A DNA stretch of 64,000 nt from Thermobispora bispora DSM 43833 (lineage in GTDB: Bacteria > Actinomycetota > Actinomycetes > Streptosporangiales > Streptosporangiaceae), in contig NC_014165.1 in assembly GCF_000092645.1 (NCBI RefSeq), forward strand, positions 3,348,001 to 3,412,000, in the 5' to 3' direction. The notes beneath the pieces are model-generated. The model ran no database searches and had not been told where the DNA came from. It was given only the letters and a program-made list of their open reading frames with translations. Numbering within the stretch: the stretch's first letter is position 1; each line of letters opens with the position of its first letter. Both the position numbers and the translations under genes were made by a program. This document shows positions 1 through 12,073 of the stretch, in pieces.

Positions 1-1231
1 TCTTCCTGCGGTACCAGAGCAGCCCCTCGATGGGCCCCTGTTTTTCACCGTACTCTTCGATCCACCGGAGCGCGGCGTCGGCCGCCGGCAGCAGCTCGTC
101 GACCGCCTCATCGTGCAGGCCCCAGCGGCGTAGCTCGCCGAGGAGCATCACGAACAGCGGGGTGGCGTCGACCGAGCCGTAGTAGCAGGAGCCGCCGTGG
201 ACGGAGACCTGGGTCTGCACCCCGGACCGCAGCTCGTGCGGGATCTTCCCCGGCTCCTCCTCGGTGATCGGGTCTTCCTTCTTGCCCTGCAGCTCGGCGA
301 GGCGGCGGAGCGTGCCGAGCGCGAGCGACTGGTCGAGCGGGAGCGCCATCCACGAGGTGAGCAGGGAGTCGCGGCCGAACAGGGTCATGAACCACGGCGC
401 CCCGGCCGCGATCGTCGGCGGCTGGTCCGGCTTGTCCTGATCGAACAGCCGGAGCGAGCCCAGGTCCTCGCGGGACCGCTCGAGCGCCCGGGCGAGCGCG
501 CGGTGGGTGGTGCGGACCCGGGGGATGTCCCGGTCCCAGGCGGCGAACCGCACGGCCGGCTCCGCGCTCTGCACCGGGAAGTGCGCGGAGAACCGGGCCT
601 GGACCTCCTCCCCGTCGATGATCGGGTTGGCCTGGATCTTCGTGGACCACTCGCCCCGGGCCGGGACCACGACGCGGAAGGAGAGCCGGCCGGGGGCGAC
701 GAGCGCGTCCTCGGTCCGGAGCACCACGCCCCGGGACCTGCTGGGGGAGAAGATCCGCAGGGTGCTCCCCTCGGTGACCGTGTCGACGTCGTGGACGTGC
801 TGGACGCGGCCCACCTTCACCTCGAACAGGTCGGCGATGTCCGAGGCGAGGTGGATGTTCACCAGGCAGCCCACGGTCTCGTCCGACTCGTTGCGGAGCC
901 GGATGTCCTCGCGGAGGCCGCCGCCCACGTACCGGTCGCGGACCACGAGCAGCGTGCTCTCCGCCCGCCCGGGACGCGGCTGGGTCCGCCCGATGAACCG
1001 GGCGTGGTACGGCTGGTCGGAGAGGACCTGCAGCGGCTCGACGGGGACGTCGTCGATGCGCAGCTCCCAGCGGGAGAGCAGCCGGGTGTCGGCGTGGTAG
1101 ACGCCCTGCGCCCCGCCGGAGACGATGTCGCCGGTCCTGGTCGACACACAGAACGAGGTCCCCTCGACCAGCGTCACCGTCGTGTCGCCGAGCGCCGCGG
1201 GTTGTCCCTCGAACGTCCACGCGTTCGTCAT
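1..1231 (-). CDS. Glycogen debranching-type enzyme, N-terminal part (cut by window edge)
   Basis: The frame opens at an ATG (1229-1231) and stays open to base 1, so the C-terminus lies outside the window; 410 codons are visible. AGGAG sits about 7 nt upstream of the ATG. The visible protein starts MTNAWTFEGQPAALGDTTVT and contains GDIVSGGAQGVYHADTRLLS, then GAPWFMTLFGRDSLLTSW and GSVDATPLFVMLLGEL. This is the layout of bacterial amylo-alpha-1,6-glucosidase-like proteins: a beta-rich N-terminal domain followed by an (alpha/alpha)6 barrel. It lies about 60 bp downstream of glgP on the same strand, which suggests co-transcription and a role in trimming alpha-1,6 branches left by phosphorolysis in the cytoplasm. 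The family is recognised from sequence; the exact linkage specificity is inferred. Confidence 0.85.
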   Translation of the reverse strand, partial: MTNAWTFEGQPAALGDTTVTLVEGTSFCVSTRTGDIVSGGAQGVYHADTRLLSRWELRIDDVPVEPLQVLSDQPYHARFIGRTQPRPGRAESTLLVVRDRYVGGGLREDIRLRNESDETVGCLVNIHLASDIADLFEVKVGRVQHVHDVDTVTEGSTLRIFSPSRSRGVVLRTEDALVAPGRLSFRVVVPARGEWSTKIQANPIIDGEEVQARFSAHFPVQSAEPAVRFAAWDRDIPRVRTTHRALARALERSREDLGSLRLFDQDKPDQPPTIAAGAPWFMTLFGRDSLLTSWMALPLDQSLALGTLRRLAELQGKKEDPITEEEPGKIPHELRSGVQTQVSVHGGSCYYGSVDATPLFVMLLGELRRWGLHDEAVDELLPAADAALRWIEEYGEKQGPIEGLLWYRRK

Positions 1232-1292
1232 GATTCACTCCTGATATGGCAAGTGACGCCGGCTCACGGCCGGCATGGATCGTCGAAATGGA

Positions 1293-3884
1293 TCAGCGGA
1301 GGGTTCCGTTCGTCATGCCCGCCGGCTCCTCCGGCACGGCGATCAAGCCGAGTTCGGCGGGCGCCGCCAGCAATGGGTGCGACGGCACGACACGGACGGT
1401 GTAACCGAATGCGCCGGTCCGATCGAGGGGGATCACCCCGGCGTACCGGGCGCGGCCGTCGTCGTGGATCGTCTCCATCGTCAGCGTGACGTGATCCGGG
1501 CGGATCAGCTCGTCGTGCGCGCCGACCCGGCCGTAGACCGCCTGGACCTCGACGTCCTCGGGGCTCAGCTCCCCGAGCGCGACCGTGGCCGTGATCTTCA
1601 GGCGGGTGCCGAGCTCCGGGGTGTCGCCGGCCCCGGAGCCTTCGACGTGCTCGACCCGCACCCCCGGCCAGGCCCGCGACACGCGCACCTTCCAGGCCGC
1701 GAACCGCTTGGCGTTCCGGTGGTCATCCGCGGCGAACTCCCGGGCCGCCTTCGCCGCCGGGGTGTAGAGGTCGAGCACGTACTCCTTGAGCATGCGCCCG
1801 GCCAGGACCTTCGGCCCGAGCGAGCGCAGCGTGTGCCGGACCATCTCCAGCCAGCGGCGCGGCAGCCCGTCGGCGGTGCGGTCGTAGAACCGGGGCGTGA
1901 CCTCGCGCTCGAGGAGGTCGTAGAGGGCCGCCGCCTCGAGCTCGTCACGCCGGTCGGGATCCGCCACGCCCTCGGCGCTTGGGATGGCCCAGCCGTTGGC
2001 GCCGTCGAACCACTCGTCCCACCAGCCGTCCCGGATGGAGAGGTTGAGGCCGCCGTTGAGCGCGGCCTTCATCCCGGAGGTGCCGCACGCCTCGAGCGGG
2101 CGGAGCGGGTTGTTCATCCAGACGTCGGCGCCGGCGACGAGCACCTGGGCGAGCGCCATGTCGTAGTCGGGCAGGAACACGATGCGGTGCCGCACGCGCT
2201 CCTGGTCGGCGAACCGGACGATCTGCTGGATGAGCCGCTTGCCGCCCTCGTCGGCCGGGTGCGCCTTCCCGGCGATGACGATCTGGACGGGCCGGTCCGG
2301 GTGGAGCAGCAGCGCCGTGAGCCGCTCCGGGTCGCGGAGCATGAGGGTGAGCCGCTTGTACGCGGGGACCCGGCGCGCGAACCCGATGGTCAGCACCTCC
2401 GGGTCGAGGACCTGGTCGACCCAGCCGAGCTCCGCCTCCGCGGCGCCGCGCCGGAGCCAGGCGCGCTTGAGCCGCTTGCGCGTCTCCGCCACCAGCCGGG
2501 TGCGCAGCCGGCAGCGCACGGCCCAGAGGTCGGCGTCGGAGAGCCGGTCCACCCGCTCCCAGCCCCGCTCGTCGCCCACCCCGGTGAGGTGGTCGCCGCC
2601 GATCAGCTCGAGGAGCTCGCGGGCCATCCACGTGGGCGCGTGGACGCCGTTGGTGATCGAGCCGATCGGCAGCTCGTCGAGGTCGAACCCCGGCCACAGG
2701 CCGCGGAACATGGCGCGGCTCACCTCGCCGTGGAGCCGGGAGACGCCGTTGACCCGCTGGGCGAGCCGCATGCCCATCACGGCCATGTTGAACACCGAGG
2801 GGTCGCCGCCGGGCCCGGGCTCGGCCCCCAGCTCCAGGACGTTCGCCACGTCCACGGTCGGCCAGGCGCTCCCGCTGAACTGGCGCGCGATCATGTCGGC
2901 CGGGAACCGGTCGATGCCGGCCGGCACCGGGGTGTGCGTGGTGAACACCGTGCCGGCGCGCACCGCCTCGAGCGCCTCCGCGAAGGAGAGCCGCGCCTCG
3001 GTGAGCTCGCGGATCCGCTCCAGGCCGAGGAAGCCGGCGTGGCCCTCGTTGGTGTGGAACACCTCGGGCTCCGGGTGGCCGGTGATCCGGCAGTACGCGC
3101 GCACCGCCCGCACCCCGCCGACGCCGAGGAGCAGCTCCTGCCGGAGCCGGTGGTCGCTCCCGCCGCCGTAGAGGCGGTCGGTCACGTCCCTGGCCATCGG
3201 GTCGTTCTCCGCGATCCCGGAGTCGAGCAGCAGTAAGGGCACCCGGCCCACCTGGGCGACCCAGATCCGGGCGCGCAAGGGCTGCGCGCCGTCGAGGGTG
3301 ACGCAGACCGTGGCCGGGGTGCCGTCCGCCTCCCGCAGCAGGGTGAGCGGGAGCCCGCCCGGGTCGAGCGACGGGTAGTGCTCCAGCTGCCAGCCGTCCG
3401 GGGAGAGCGACTGGGTGAAGTAGCCGTGGCGGTAGAGCAGGCCCACCCCGATGATCGGCACACCGAGGTCGCTCGCCGCCTTCAGGTGGTCGCCCGCGAG
3501 GATGCCGAGGCCGCCCGAGTACTGCGGGAGCGCGGCGGCGATGCCGTACTCCGGGGAGAAGTAGGCGATCGCCCGGGGCGCGTCCTCCAGCGACTGGTAC
3601 CACCGCGGAGCGGTGAGGTACTCGCGGAGGTCATCGGCGGCGTCGGCGAGCCGGCGCAGGAACCGCCGGTCCGCGGCGAGCTCGAGCAACCGGCCGGTCT
3701 CCACCGCACCGAGCAGGGCGACCGGATCGTGGCCGACCCGCTCCCATGCCTCCCGGTCCACGTCGGCGAAGAGGTCCAGCGTCTCCGGGTGCCATGACCA
3801 GCGGAGATTCCGCACCAGCTCGGCCAGCGGCGCCAGCTGAGGAGGCAGGGACGTCCGTACGGTGAAGCGCCGAATTGCTCTCAC
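1293..3884 (-). CDS. glgP: Alpha-glucan (glycogen/maltodextrin) phosphorylase
   Basis: This 863-residue protein should release glucose-1-phosphate from the non-reducing ends of alpha-1,4-glucans using pyridoxal phosphate. The GTG start at 3882-3884 gives VRAIRRFTVRTSLPPQLAPL, the usual N-terminus of the actinobacterial long-type enzyme, with AAGG about 9 nt upstream; the frame is open a further 17 codons upstream but has no better start. Family hallmarks are visible: YFSPEYGIAAALPQYSGGLG with LAGDHLKAASDLGVP, the EVFHTNEGHAGF stretch, and near the C-terminus GTSGMKAALNGGLNLSIRDGWWDE, which is the PLP and phosphate region. It is transcribed away from glgE and probably forms an operon with the downstream debranching-type gene. 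It supplies glucose-1-phosphate from the glucan built by the divergent GlgE/GlgB operon. Confidence 0.93.
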   Translation of the reverse strand: MRAIRRFTVRTSLPPQLAPLAELVRNLRWSWHPETLDLFADVDREAWERVGHDPVALLGAVETGRLLELAADRRFLRRLADAADDLREYLTAPRWYQSLEDAPRAIAYFSPEYGIAAALPQYSGGLGILAGDHLKAASDLGVPIIGVGLLYRHGYFTQSLSPDGWQLEHYPSLDPGGLPLTLLREADGTPATVCVTLDGAQPLRARIWVAQVGRVPLLLLDSGIAENDPMARDVTDRLYGGGSDHRLRQELLLGVGGVRAVRAYCRITGHPEPEVFHTNEGHAGFLGLERIRELTEARLSFAEALEAVRAGTVFTTHTPVPAGIDRFPADMIARQFSGSAWPTVDVANVLELGAEPGPGGDPSVFNMAVMGMRLAQRVNGVSRLHGEVSRAMFRGLWPGFDLDELPIGSITNGVHAPTWMARELLELIGGDHLTGVGDERGWERVDRLSDADLWAVRCRLRTRLVAETRKRLKRAWLRRGAAEAELGWVDQVLDPEVLTIGFARRVPAYKRLTLMLRDPERLTALLLHPDRPVQIVIAGKAHPADEGGKRLIQQIVRFADQERVRHRIVFLPDYDMALAQVLVAGADVWMNNPLRPLEACGTSGMKAALNGGLNLSIRDGWWDEWFDGANGWAIPSAEGVADPDRRDELEAAALYDLLEREVTPRFYDRTADGLPRRWLEMVRHTLRSLGPKVLAGRMLKEYVLDLYTPAAKAAREFAADDHRNAKRFAAWKVRVSRAWPGVRVEHVEGSGAGDTPELGTRLKITATVALGELSPEDVEVQAVYGRVGAHDELIRPDHVTLTMETIHDDGRARYAGVIPLDRTGAFGYTVRVVPSHPLLAAPAELGLIAVPEEPAGMTNGTLR

Positions 3885-4290
3885 GGGGCTGACCTTAATT
3901 AGTCGGCACCGCGGCACGCGACAGGAACGCTCCACCGGCCGGACCGGGGTGCGCCCGCGCGGCCGCCCTCTTGCATGTCGCTCCTATCCCCTACCGCATC
4001 CGGCAAAGCCCAACGAACGTCATAGCTCCGGTCCACCTCGCACCGCCCACGATCAAGAAATGGCCACGGACCGCCCGAACGTCTCGGAACGGGCAACGCC
4101 GCACCGGGAGAGGGTAAGTATGGACCTGTGCGGGCACGCCGGATGACGGGTACGTTACCGCCTCGGCGGCCCGCGGGGGGAGCCGGCGGTGCGGCCGGGA
4201 GACGGCCCAGGGAGAGCCGAGGGAGACGTGCACCATGACCAGCGACGAGACCCACCGGCGCCGGGCCCGGCGCCCCTAGGTAAGGCAGCG
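3885..4290. other. Divergent intergenic region between glgP and glgE
   Basis: About 400 bp separates the two divergent starts. I see no credible gene here. I also could not find a pair of -35 and -10 hexamers with good spacing on either strand. A small palindrome, GGTA CGT TACC at 4149-4159, is the only short symmetry that stands out and is too weak to call an operator. Both glucan operons must be controlled from here, so regulatory sites are expected but not resolved by eye. Confidence 0.5.
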
Positions 4291-6336
4291 ATGATCGGAC
4301 GAATCCCCATCCTCGACCTCCACCCCGTCGTCGACTGCGGGCGGTGGCCGGCCAAGGCCGTCGCCGGCGAGACCTTCGAGATCAGCGCGACCGTGTTCCG
4401 GGAAGGGCACGAGGCGGTCGCGGCCGGCGCCGTGCTCACCGATCCGTCGGGCAGGCAGGGGCGGGTCCTGCCGATGCGCGAGATCGCCCCCGGCACCGAC
4501 CGGTGGAGCGTGACGGTCTCGCTCCCCGACGAAGGGCTGTGGTGGTTCCACGTCGAGGCGTGGGGCGATCCGATCGCCACCTGGCTGCGGGACGCCGGCA
4601 TCAAGATCCCCCGGGGGATCGACGCGGAGCTCATGTGCGAGGAGGGGGCCCGGCTCTTCGAGCGCGCCGCGGCGGCCGTGCGGCCGGACGACTGCCCGGG
4701 CCCGGAGCCCTGCGCGCACGCCGCCACGCTGCGGGAGGTGGCGGAGCGGCTGCGGGACGAGCACCTCGACCCGCGGGCCCGGTTCTCGGCCGCGCAGCTC
4801 GCCACCACCGCGGAGGCGATCGAGGCGCACCCGCTGCGGGAGCTGGTCACCCGCTCGGAGCGGTACCGCATCCGGGTGGACCGCCGGCGGGCGCTGTTCG
4901 GCTCGTGGTACGAGTTCTTCCCCCGCTCCGAGGGCGCGATCGTGCCCGGGGAGTGCGGCGTCCCGGCCGACGCCGGGATCACCCCGCGCTCGGGGACGTT
5001 CCGGACCGCCGCCGAGCGGCTGCCGGCCATCGCCGCGATGGGCTTCGACGTGGTCTACCTGCCGCCGATCCACCCGATCGGGTTCACCGCCCGCAAGGGG
5101 CGGAACAACACGCTCACCGCCGGGCCGCACGACCCGGGGTCGCCGTGGGCGATCGGCTCCCCGGCGGGCGGGCACGACGCGGTCCACCCCGACCTCGGCA
5201 CGATCGAGGACTTCGACGCGTTCGTGGCGCGGGCGCGCGAGCTCGGCCTGGAGGTCGCGCTCGACCTCGCCCTGCAGTGCTCGCCCGACCACCCGTGGGT
5301 GAAGGAGCACCCCGAGTGGTTCACCAAGCGGGCCGACGGGTCGATCGCGTACGCGGAGAACCCGCCCAAGAAGTACCAGGACATCTATCCGCTCAACTTC
5401 GACAACGATCCGGAGGGGCTCTACCAGGAGGTCCGGCGGATCGTCCGGTTCTGGATGGACCACGGGGTGCGGATCTTCCGGGTGGACAACCCGCACACCA
5501 AGCCGGTCCACTTCTGGGAGCGGCTGATCGCCGACATCAACGCCACCGATCCGGACGTGCTGTTCCTCGCCGAGGCGTTCACCCGCCCGGCGATGCTGCA
5601 GACCCTGGCGAAGATCGGGTTCCACCAGTCGTACACGTATTTCACCTGGCGGAACACGAAGGCGGAGATCGAGGAGTACCTCACCGAGCTCGCGCACCGG
5701 ACGGCGCACTTCCTCCGCCCGAACCTGTTCGTGAACACCCCGGACATCCTGCACGAGTACCTGCAGCACGGCGGGGTGCCGGCCTTCAAGATCAGAGCGG
5801 TGCTCGGCGCGCTCCTGGGGCCGACCTGGGGGATCTACTCGGGGTTCGAACTCTGCGAGAACACGCCACTACGCCCGGGGAGCGAGGAGTACCTTGATAG
5901 TGAGAAATATCAGTACAAGCCGCGCGACTGGGCGGCGGCCGAACGGGAGGGCCGCAGCATCGCCCCCTTCATCACCCAGCTCAATCTCCTGCGGCGGGCG
6001 CACCCCGCGCTCCAGGAGCTGCGCAACCTGCGGTTCCACCACGTCGACCAGCCGGAGCTGATCTGCTTCTCCAAGCGCCTGCCCGGGCCGTACGATCCGG
6101 CGACCCGGCGGCACGGGCTCGGCGACGTGGTGCTCGCCGTCGTCAACCTGGACCCGCACCACACCCGGGAGGCGACCGTCCACCTGGACATGCCCGCCCT
6201 CGGCCTCGACTGGAACGCCGAGTTCATCGTCGACGACCAGCTCTCCGGCGAGTCGTACCGCTGGCGGCAGGCCAACTACGTGCGTCTCGACCCGCACATC
6301 TGTCCCGCCCACGTCTTCACGCTCCGCCACCCGTGA
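4291..6336 (+). CDS. glgE: Alpha-1,4-glucan:maltose-1-phosphate maltosyltransferase (GH13_3)
   Basis: The 681-residue product transfers maltosyl units from maltose-1-phosphate to growing alpha-1,4-glucan. It is the committed step of the GlgE pathway and is cytoplasmic. The ATG at 4291 gives [20 protein letters not shown], as in known GlgE proteins, with AGGTAAGG just upstream; the frame is open 34 codons further but that stretch looks non-coding. GH13 catalytic residues can be placed: nucleophile D399 in [10 protein letters not shown], acid/base E428 in FLAEAFTRP, and the transition-state Asp D485 in NTPDIL. Length is close to the Streptomyces enzyme (about 675 residues). Its stop overlaps the open frame of treS, and the whole operon glgE-treS-mak-glgB is contiguous. 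Confidence 0.95.
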   Translation: MIGRIPILDLHPVVDCGRWPAKAVAGETFEISATVFREGHEAVAAGAVLTDPSGRQGRVLPMREIAPGTDRWSVTVSLPDEGLWWFHVEAWGDPIATWLRDAGIKIPRGIDAELMCEEGARLFERAAAAVRPDDCPGPEPCAHAATLREVAERLRDEHLDPRARFSAAQLATTAEAIEAHPLRELVTRSERYRIRVDRRRALFGSWYEFFPRSEGAIVPGECGVPADAGITPRSGTFRTAAERLPAIAAMGFDVVYLPPIHPIGFTARKGRNNTLTAGPHDPGSPWAIGSPAGGHDAVHPDLGTIEDFDAFVARARELGLEVALDLALQCSPDHPWVKEHPEWFTKRADGSIAYAENPPKKYQDIYPLNFDNDPEGLYQEVRRIVRFWMDHGVRIFRVDNPHTKPVHFWERLIADINATDPDVLFLAEAFTRPAMLQTLAKIGFHQSYTYFTWRNTKAEIEEYLTELAHRTAHFLRPNLFVNTPDILHEYLQHGGVPAFKIRAVLGALLGPTWGIYSGFELCENTPLRPGSEEYLDSEKYQYKPRDWAAAEREGRSIAPFITQLNLLRRAHPALQELRNLRFHHVDQPELICFSKRLPGPYDPATRRHGLGDVVLAVVNLDPHHTREATVHLDMPALGLDWNAEFIVDDQLSGESYRWRQANYVRLDPHICPAHVFTLRHP

Positions 6337-6362
6337 GCACGACCGCACCCGGGAGTCCACAG

Positions 6363-8092
<1,730 letters not shown>

Positions 8093-8096
<4 letters not shown>

Positions 8097-9460
8097 CGAG
8101 AGGGCTGCCCGACCTGCTCGCCGGCTGGATCACCGGGCAACGGTGGTTCGCCGGGAAAGGGCATGCCGTCGACGCGCTCGCCATCGACTCCCTCACCGAG
8201 CTCCACGGCGGTGATCCCGCGCTCCTCCACCTGATCGTCTCGGTACGGCAGGCCGACCGCCGCACCCGCTACCAGCTCCCGATCGGCCTCCGGGCCGAGC
8301 TGCCCGGCCGGCTGCGGCACGCCCTGATCGGCGCCTGCACCTGGCGGGGCCGGCAGCGGTACGCGTACGACGCCGTGCACGACCACGTGCTCACCGGGCG
8401 GCTGCTCGCTGGCATGGCGGACGAGCTGACGGTGGGCGCCTTGCGGTTCCACCGCGTCCCCGGGGCGGAGATCGACCCCACGCTGCGCGGCAGCGTGCTC
8501 ACCGCCGAGCAGTCGAACACCTCCCTGGTGTTCGGGGAGGCCTACATCTGCAAGCTGTTCCGCCAGCTCACCCCGGGCGTCAGCCCCGAGCTGGAGATCG
8601 TCATGGGCCTCGCGGCCGCCGGGTCGGCCCACATCGCGCGGCCGTACGGCTGGATCGAGGGGGACGTCGGCGGCGAGCCGACCACGCTCGCGATCATGCA
8701 GGAGTACCTGGCCGGGGCGGCCGAGGGCTGGACCATGGCGCTCGCCAGCGTCCGCGACCTCTACGCCAGCCCGCCCGGCCTCTCCGCCGCGGACGCCGGC
8801 GGCGACTTCGCCCCGGAGGCGTTCCGGCTCGGCGGCGCCACCGCCGAGGTCCACGACCGGCTCGCCGAGGTCTTCCCGACCGGGTCCATGTCGCCGCGGG
8901 AGATCAAAGCGCTGATCGACCGGCTCCACCGGAAGCTGGAGCAGGCGGTCGGCGCGGTCCCGCGGCTCGCCCTGTACGCCGGCGTCGCGGCCGGCGCGTT
9001 CGACCGGCTCGCCGGCATCACCCACGGCATGCCCGTGCAGCGGGTGCACGGCGACTACCACCTCGGGCAGGTGCTCCGCACCCCCGCCGACTGGGTGGTG
9101 CTGGACTTCGAGGGCGAGCCGGGCCAGCCGCTCGCCGAACGCCGGGCGCTCGACTCGCCCATGCGGGACGTGGCCGGGATGCTCCGCTCGTTCGACTACG
9201 CGGCCCGGCACCTGCTCGTCGGCCACCCGCACGCCGACGCGCTCGAGGGCCGGGCCCGGGAGTGGTCGGAGCGCAACCGCGCGGCGTTCCTCGAGGGGTA
9301 CGCGGCCGCGGGCGGCCCGCTCACCGGCGACGACATGGTCATGCTGCGGGCTCTGGAGATGAGCAAGGCGGTCTACGAGGTCGTCTACGAGGCCCGGAAC
9401 CGGCCGGACTGGCTGCCGATCCCGCTCGCCGCCTTCACCCCGGGCCGGGACGCTCCCTGA
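8093..9460 (+). CDS. mak: Maltokinase
   Basis: The 455-residue product phosphorylates maltose with ATP to give maltose-1-phosphate for GlgE. The start is a GTG at 8093 that shares bases with the treS stop, so translation is probably coupled; a purine-rich GAGGAGGA run lies immediately before it. The N-terminal part (about 1-120) contains [11 protein letters not shown], the cap typical of actinobacterial Mak/Pep2. The C-terminal aminoglycoside-kinase-like fold shows the catalytic motif VHGDYHLGQ (D321) and the metal-binding motif DFEGEPG (D338). The length equals the mycobacterial enzyme. It is also known as pep2. Confidence 0.92.
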
Positions 9461-9509
9461 ACCTCCGTTCGCGGTGGTGACGGCGCCCCGAATCGGGCAG
9501 GGTTATGAC

Positions 9510-11690
9510 ATGGATCTCGATCGGCTGGCCGCCGGCGCGCACCACGACCCGCACTCGATCCTCGGCGCGCACCCCGGGCCGGAGGGCGTCACGATCCGCG
9601 CACTGCGGCCGCTCGCCGAGAAGGTCGAGGCCATCGTGGACGGCACCGCCCACGAGCTGCGGCACGTCGCCCACGGGGTGTTCGAGGTGACCATCCCCGG
9701 GCTGGACAAGATCCCGGACTACCGGCTGCGGATCACCTATCCGGGCGCGCCGCCGTACGAGACGGACGACCCGTACCGGCACCTGCCGACCCTCGGCGAG
9801 TTCGACCTGCACCTCATCCACGAGGGCCGGCATGAGCGGCTGTGGGAGGTGCTCGGCGCCCGGGTCATGCGGCACGAGGACGTCGACGGCACCGCGTTCA
9901 CCGTGTGGGCGCCGAACGCCCGCGGCGTCCGGGTGATCGGCGACTTCAACCACTGGGACGGCACGGCCTGCCCGATGCGCTCGCTCGGCCGGTCGGGGGT
10001 GTGGGAGCTGTTCCTCCCCGGGGTCGGGCCGGGGGCCCGGTACAAGTTCCAGGTCCTCGGCATCGACGGCGTGTGGCGGGAGAAGGCGGACCCGATGGCC
10101 CGCCGGACCGAGGTCCCGCCGGCCACCGCGTCGATCGTGGAGCGGTCCGCGTACGAGTGGCGGGACGCGGAGTGGATGGCCGCCCGCGCCCGGCGGGATC
10201 CGCTCACCGGGCCGATGAGCATCTACGAGGTGCACCTCGGCTCGTGGCGGCCCGGGCTGTCCTACCGGCGGCTCGCGGTCGAGCTGGTCGAGTACGTCAC
10301 CGAGATGGGCTTCACCCACGTGGAGTTCCTGCCGGTGGCCGAGCACCCGTTCGGCGGGTCGTGGGGCTACCAGGTCACCTCGTACTACGCGCCGACCGCC
10401 CGGTTCGGCACCCCCGACGACTTCCGCTACCTGGTGGACGAGCTGCACCGCGCCGGCATCGGGGTGATCCTCGACTGGGTGCCCGCGCACTTCCCCACCG
10501 ACGAGTGGGCGCTCGCCCGGTTCGACGGCACCCCGCTGTACGAGCACGCCGACCCGCGGCGGGGCGAGCACCCGGACTGGGGCACCTACGTCTTCGACTA
10601 CGGCCGGAACGAGGTCCGCAACTTCCTCGTCGCCAACGCGCTCTACTGGCTGAAGGAATTCCACATCGACGGCCTGCGCGTGGACGCCGTCGCCTCCATG
10701 CTCTACCTCGACTACTCGCGGCGCGAGGGCGAGTGGACCCCGAACATCCACGGCGGCCGGGAGAACCTCGAGGCGATCGCCTTCCTGAAGGAGCTGAACA
10801 CGGTCTGCTACCGCGAGGTGCCCGGGATCGTGATGATCGCCGAGGAGTCCACGGCCTGGCCGGGCGTGTCCCGCCCGGTGCACCTGGGCGGGCTCGGGTT
10901 CGGCCTGAAGTGGAACATGGGCTGGATGCACGACACGCTCAAGTACCTGTCGCACGACCCGATCCACCGGCAGTACCACCACCACGAGGTGACCTTCTCC
11001 CTGGTGTACGCGTTCTCGGAGAACTTCGTGCTGCCGCTCTCGCACGACGAGGTCGTGCACATGAAGGGGTCGCTGCTCGCCAAGATGCCCGGGGACGAGT
11101 GGCAGCGCTTCGCCAACCTGCGCGCGCTCCTGGCGTACATGTGGGCGCACCCGGGCAAGCAGCTCCTCTTCATGGGCGGGGAGTTCGGCCAGGGCGCGGA
11201 GTGGTCGGAGGCGCACGGCCTCGACTGGTGGGTGCTCGACTTCGAGTACCACCGGGGCGTGCAGCGCCTGGTGCAGGACCTCAACCGGATCTACCGGGAG
11301 ACGCCGGCGCTGTACACCCGGGACTTCACCCCGGACGGGTTCCGGTGGATCGAGGCGAACGACGCGGCGCGGAACGTGCTGGCCTTCCTGCGCTACGGCT
11401 CGGACGGCTCGGTGCTCGCCTGCGTGGTGAACTTCGCCGGCATCCCGCACGAGGACTACCACCTGGGCCTGCCGGTGGGCGGCCGGTGGGAGGAGATCCT
11501 CAACACCGACTCCTTCCTCTACGCGGGCAGCGGGGTGGGGAACCTCGGCGCGGTCGAGGCGTCCGCCACGCCGTGCCACGGCCTGCCCTACTCGGCCCGG
11601 CTCCGCCTGCCGCCGCTCGGCGCGCTCTGGCTCCGGCCGGCCACGGGGTCCCCGGCGCGCGAGCGGGACGCGGACGGCCGGTCCGGCTGA
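9510..11690 (+). CDS. glgB: 1,4-alpha-glucan branching enzyme
   Basis: This enzyme introduces alpha-1,6 branches into the linear glucan made by GlgE. With the ATG at 9510 it has 726 residues and starts [25 protein letters not shown] lies 7 nt upstream. An earlier GTG at 9474 is also in frame and would add 12 residues but lacks a visible ribosome binding site. The order is an N-terminal CBM48 region (YDxHxxLGAH type, then [20 protein letters not shown]), the GH13_9 barrel with nucleophile D392 ([17 protein letters not shown]), acid/base E445 ([12 protein letters not shown]) and D513 ([15 protein letters not shown]), and a C-terminal beta domain. It is the last gene of the GlgE-pathway operon. 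Confidence 0.95.
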   Translation: MDLDRLAAGAHHDPHSILGAHPGPEGVTIRALRPLAEKVEAIVDGTAHELRHVAHGVFEVTIPGLDKIPDYRLRITYPGAPPYETDDPYRHLPTLGEFDLHLIHEGRHERLWEVLGARVMRHEDVDGTAFTVWAPNARGVRVIGDFNHWDGTACPMRSLGRSGVWELFLPGVGPGARYKFQVLGIDGVWREKADPMARRTEVPPATASIVERSAYEWRDAEWMAARARRDPLTGPMSIYEVHLGSWRPGLSYRRLAVELVEYVTEMGFTHVEFLPVAEHPFGGSWGYQVTSYYAPTARFGTPDDFRYLVDELHRAGIGVILDWVPAHFPTDEWALARFDGTPLYEHADPRRGEHPDWGTYVFDYGRNEVRNFLVANALYWLKEFHIDGLRVDAVASMLYLDYSRREGEWTPNIHGGRENLEAIAFLKELNTVCYREVPGIVMIAEESTAWPGVSRPVHLGGLGFGLKWNMGWMHDTLKYLSHDPIHRQYHHHEVTFSLVYAFSENFVLPLSHDEVVHMKGSLLAKMPGDEWQRFANLRALLAYMWAHPGKQLLFMGGEFGQGAEWSEAHGLDWWVLDFEYHRGVQRLVQDLNRIYRETPALYTRDFTPDGFRWIEANDAARNVLAFLRYGSDGSVLACVVNFAGIPHEDYHLGLPVGGRWEEILNTDSFLYAGSGVGNLGAVEASATPCHGLPYSARLRLPPLGALWLRPATGSPARERDADGRSG

Positions 11691-11710
11691 GCGGCGGGCC
11701 CGGCTCCGGG

Positions 11711-11820
11711 GCCCGAGCAGCGAGGGCCGGATGAGGTCGCCGGTGTTCATCGCCATCCGGGGTTCCCTGGGCCCATGCAGCGGGGCCGGACGAGGTGGCC
11801 GGTGTTCATCGCCATCGCGG
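11711..11820. repeat. Two imperfect direct repeats, period about 60 bp
   Basis: Copy 1 (from 11711) and copy 2 (from 11771) share GCCGGTGTTCATCGCCAT-type cores and an upstream GCAGCG GGGCCGGA segment, with a one-base gap between copies. They lie directly after the glgB stop. The repeated segments are non-coding in any convincing frame. Function is unknown; they may be decayed duplications of the operon's 3' region. Confidence 0.6.
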
Positions 11821-11885
11821 ACCCCGGGCGCGCGAAGCGGGGGCTCGATGACGCCCGGCCGTTCCACCGCGGCGCCACGATGCCG

Positions 11886-11971
11886 CCCCGCCACCATCCC
11901 TGAGCCGTACAGGCCCCGCCAGCATCCCGGAGGCTCAACAGGCCCGGCCACCATTCCGGGGGCCCAAAACG
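11886..11971. repeat. Three imperfect tandem repeats of 28-29 bp
   Basis: Units start at 11886, 11914 and 11943. Each begins CCC(C/G)GCCA(C/G)CAT and is followed by a CCGG- or CTGAG-containing half. The array ends about 12 bp before the -35 element of the chitinase promoter. It could be a binding array or simple slippage; nothing in the sequence decides this. Confidence 0.55.
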
Positions 11972-11982
11972 GGGCGAACGCA

Positions 11983-12011
11983 TTGACGCGCCACCGCGGC
12001 GGGCTTACCCT
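11983..12011 (+). promoter_or_regulatory. Housekeeping-type promoter of the chitinase gene
   Basis: TTGACG at 11983-11988 and TACCCT at 12006-12011 are separated by exactly 17 bp, a good match to actinobacterial principal-sigma promoters. Transcription would begin near 12017-12019, immediately before the operator palindrome. Confidence 0.75.
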
Positions 12012-12020
12012 GCGGTCAAA

Positions 12021-12043
12021 CTGATAGGAAACTTTCCTATCAG
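12021..12043. promoter_or_regulatory. Perfect operator palindrome in the chitinase leader
   Basis: Arms CTGATAGGAAA and TTTCCTATCAG (11 bp each) flank a single C. The AGGAAA/TTTCCT core resembles the operators reported for ROK-family repressors of chitosan and other sugar genes in actinomycetes (from memory of the family). The site lies just downstream of the predicted transcription start, so a bound repressor would block the polymerase. No dedicated regulator lies beside the chitinase; the ROK gene at 42289-43518 is one candidate, untested. Confidence 0.75.
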
Positions 12044-12073
12044 ATAGAACCGATCCCCTACCTGGAGTGACCG

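Noticed and set aside
6333-6362. Earlier GTG start for treS overlapping the glgE stop
   Set aside because: No ribosome binding site precedes it, while GGGAG is well placed before the GTG at 6363; it is kept only as an alternative.
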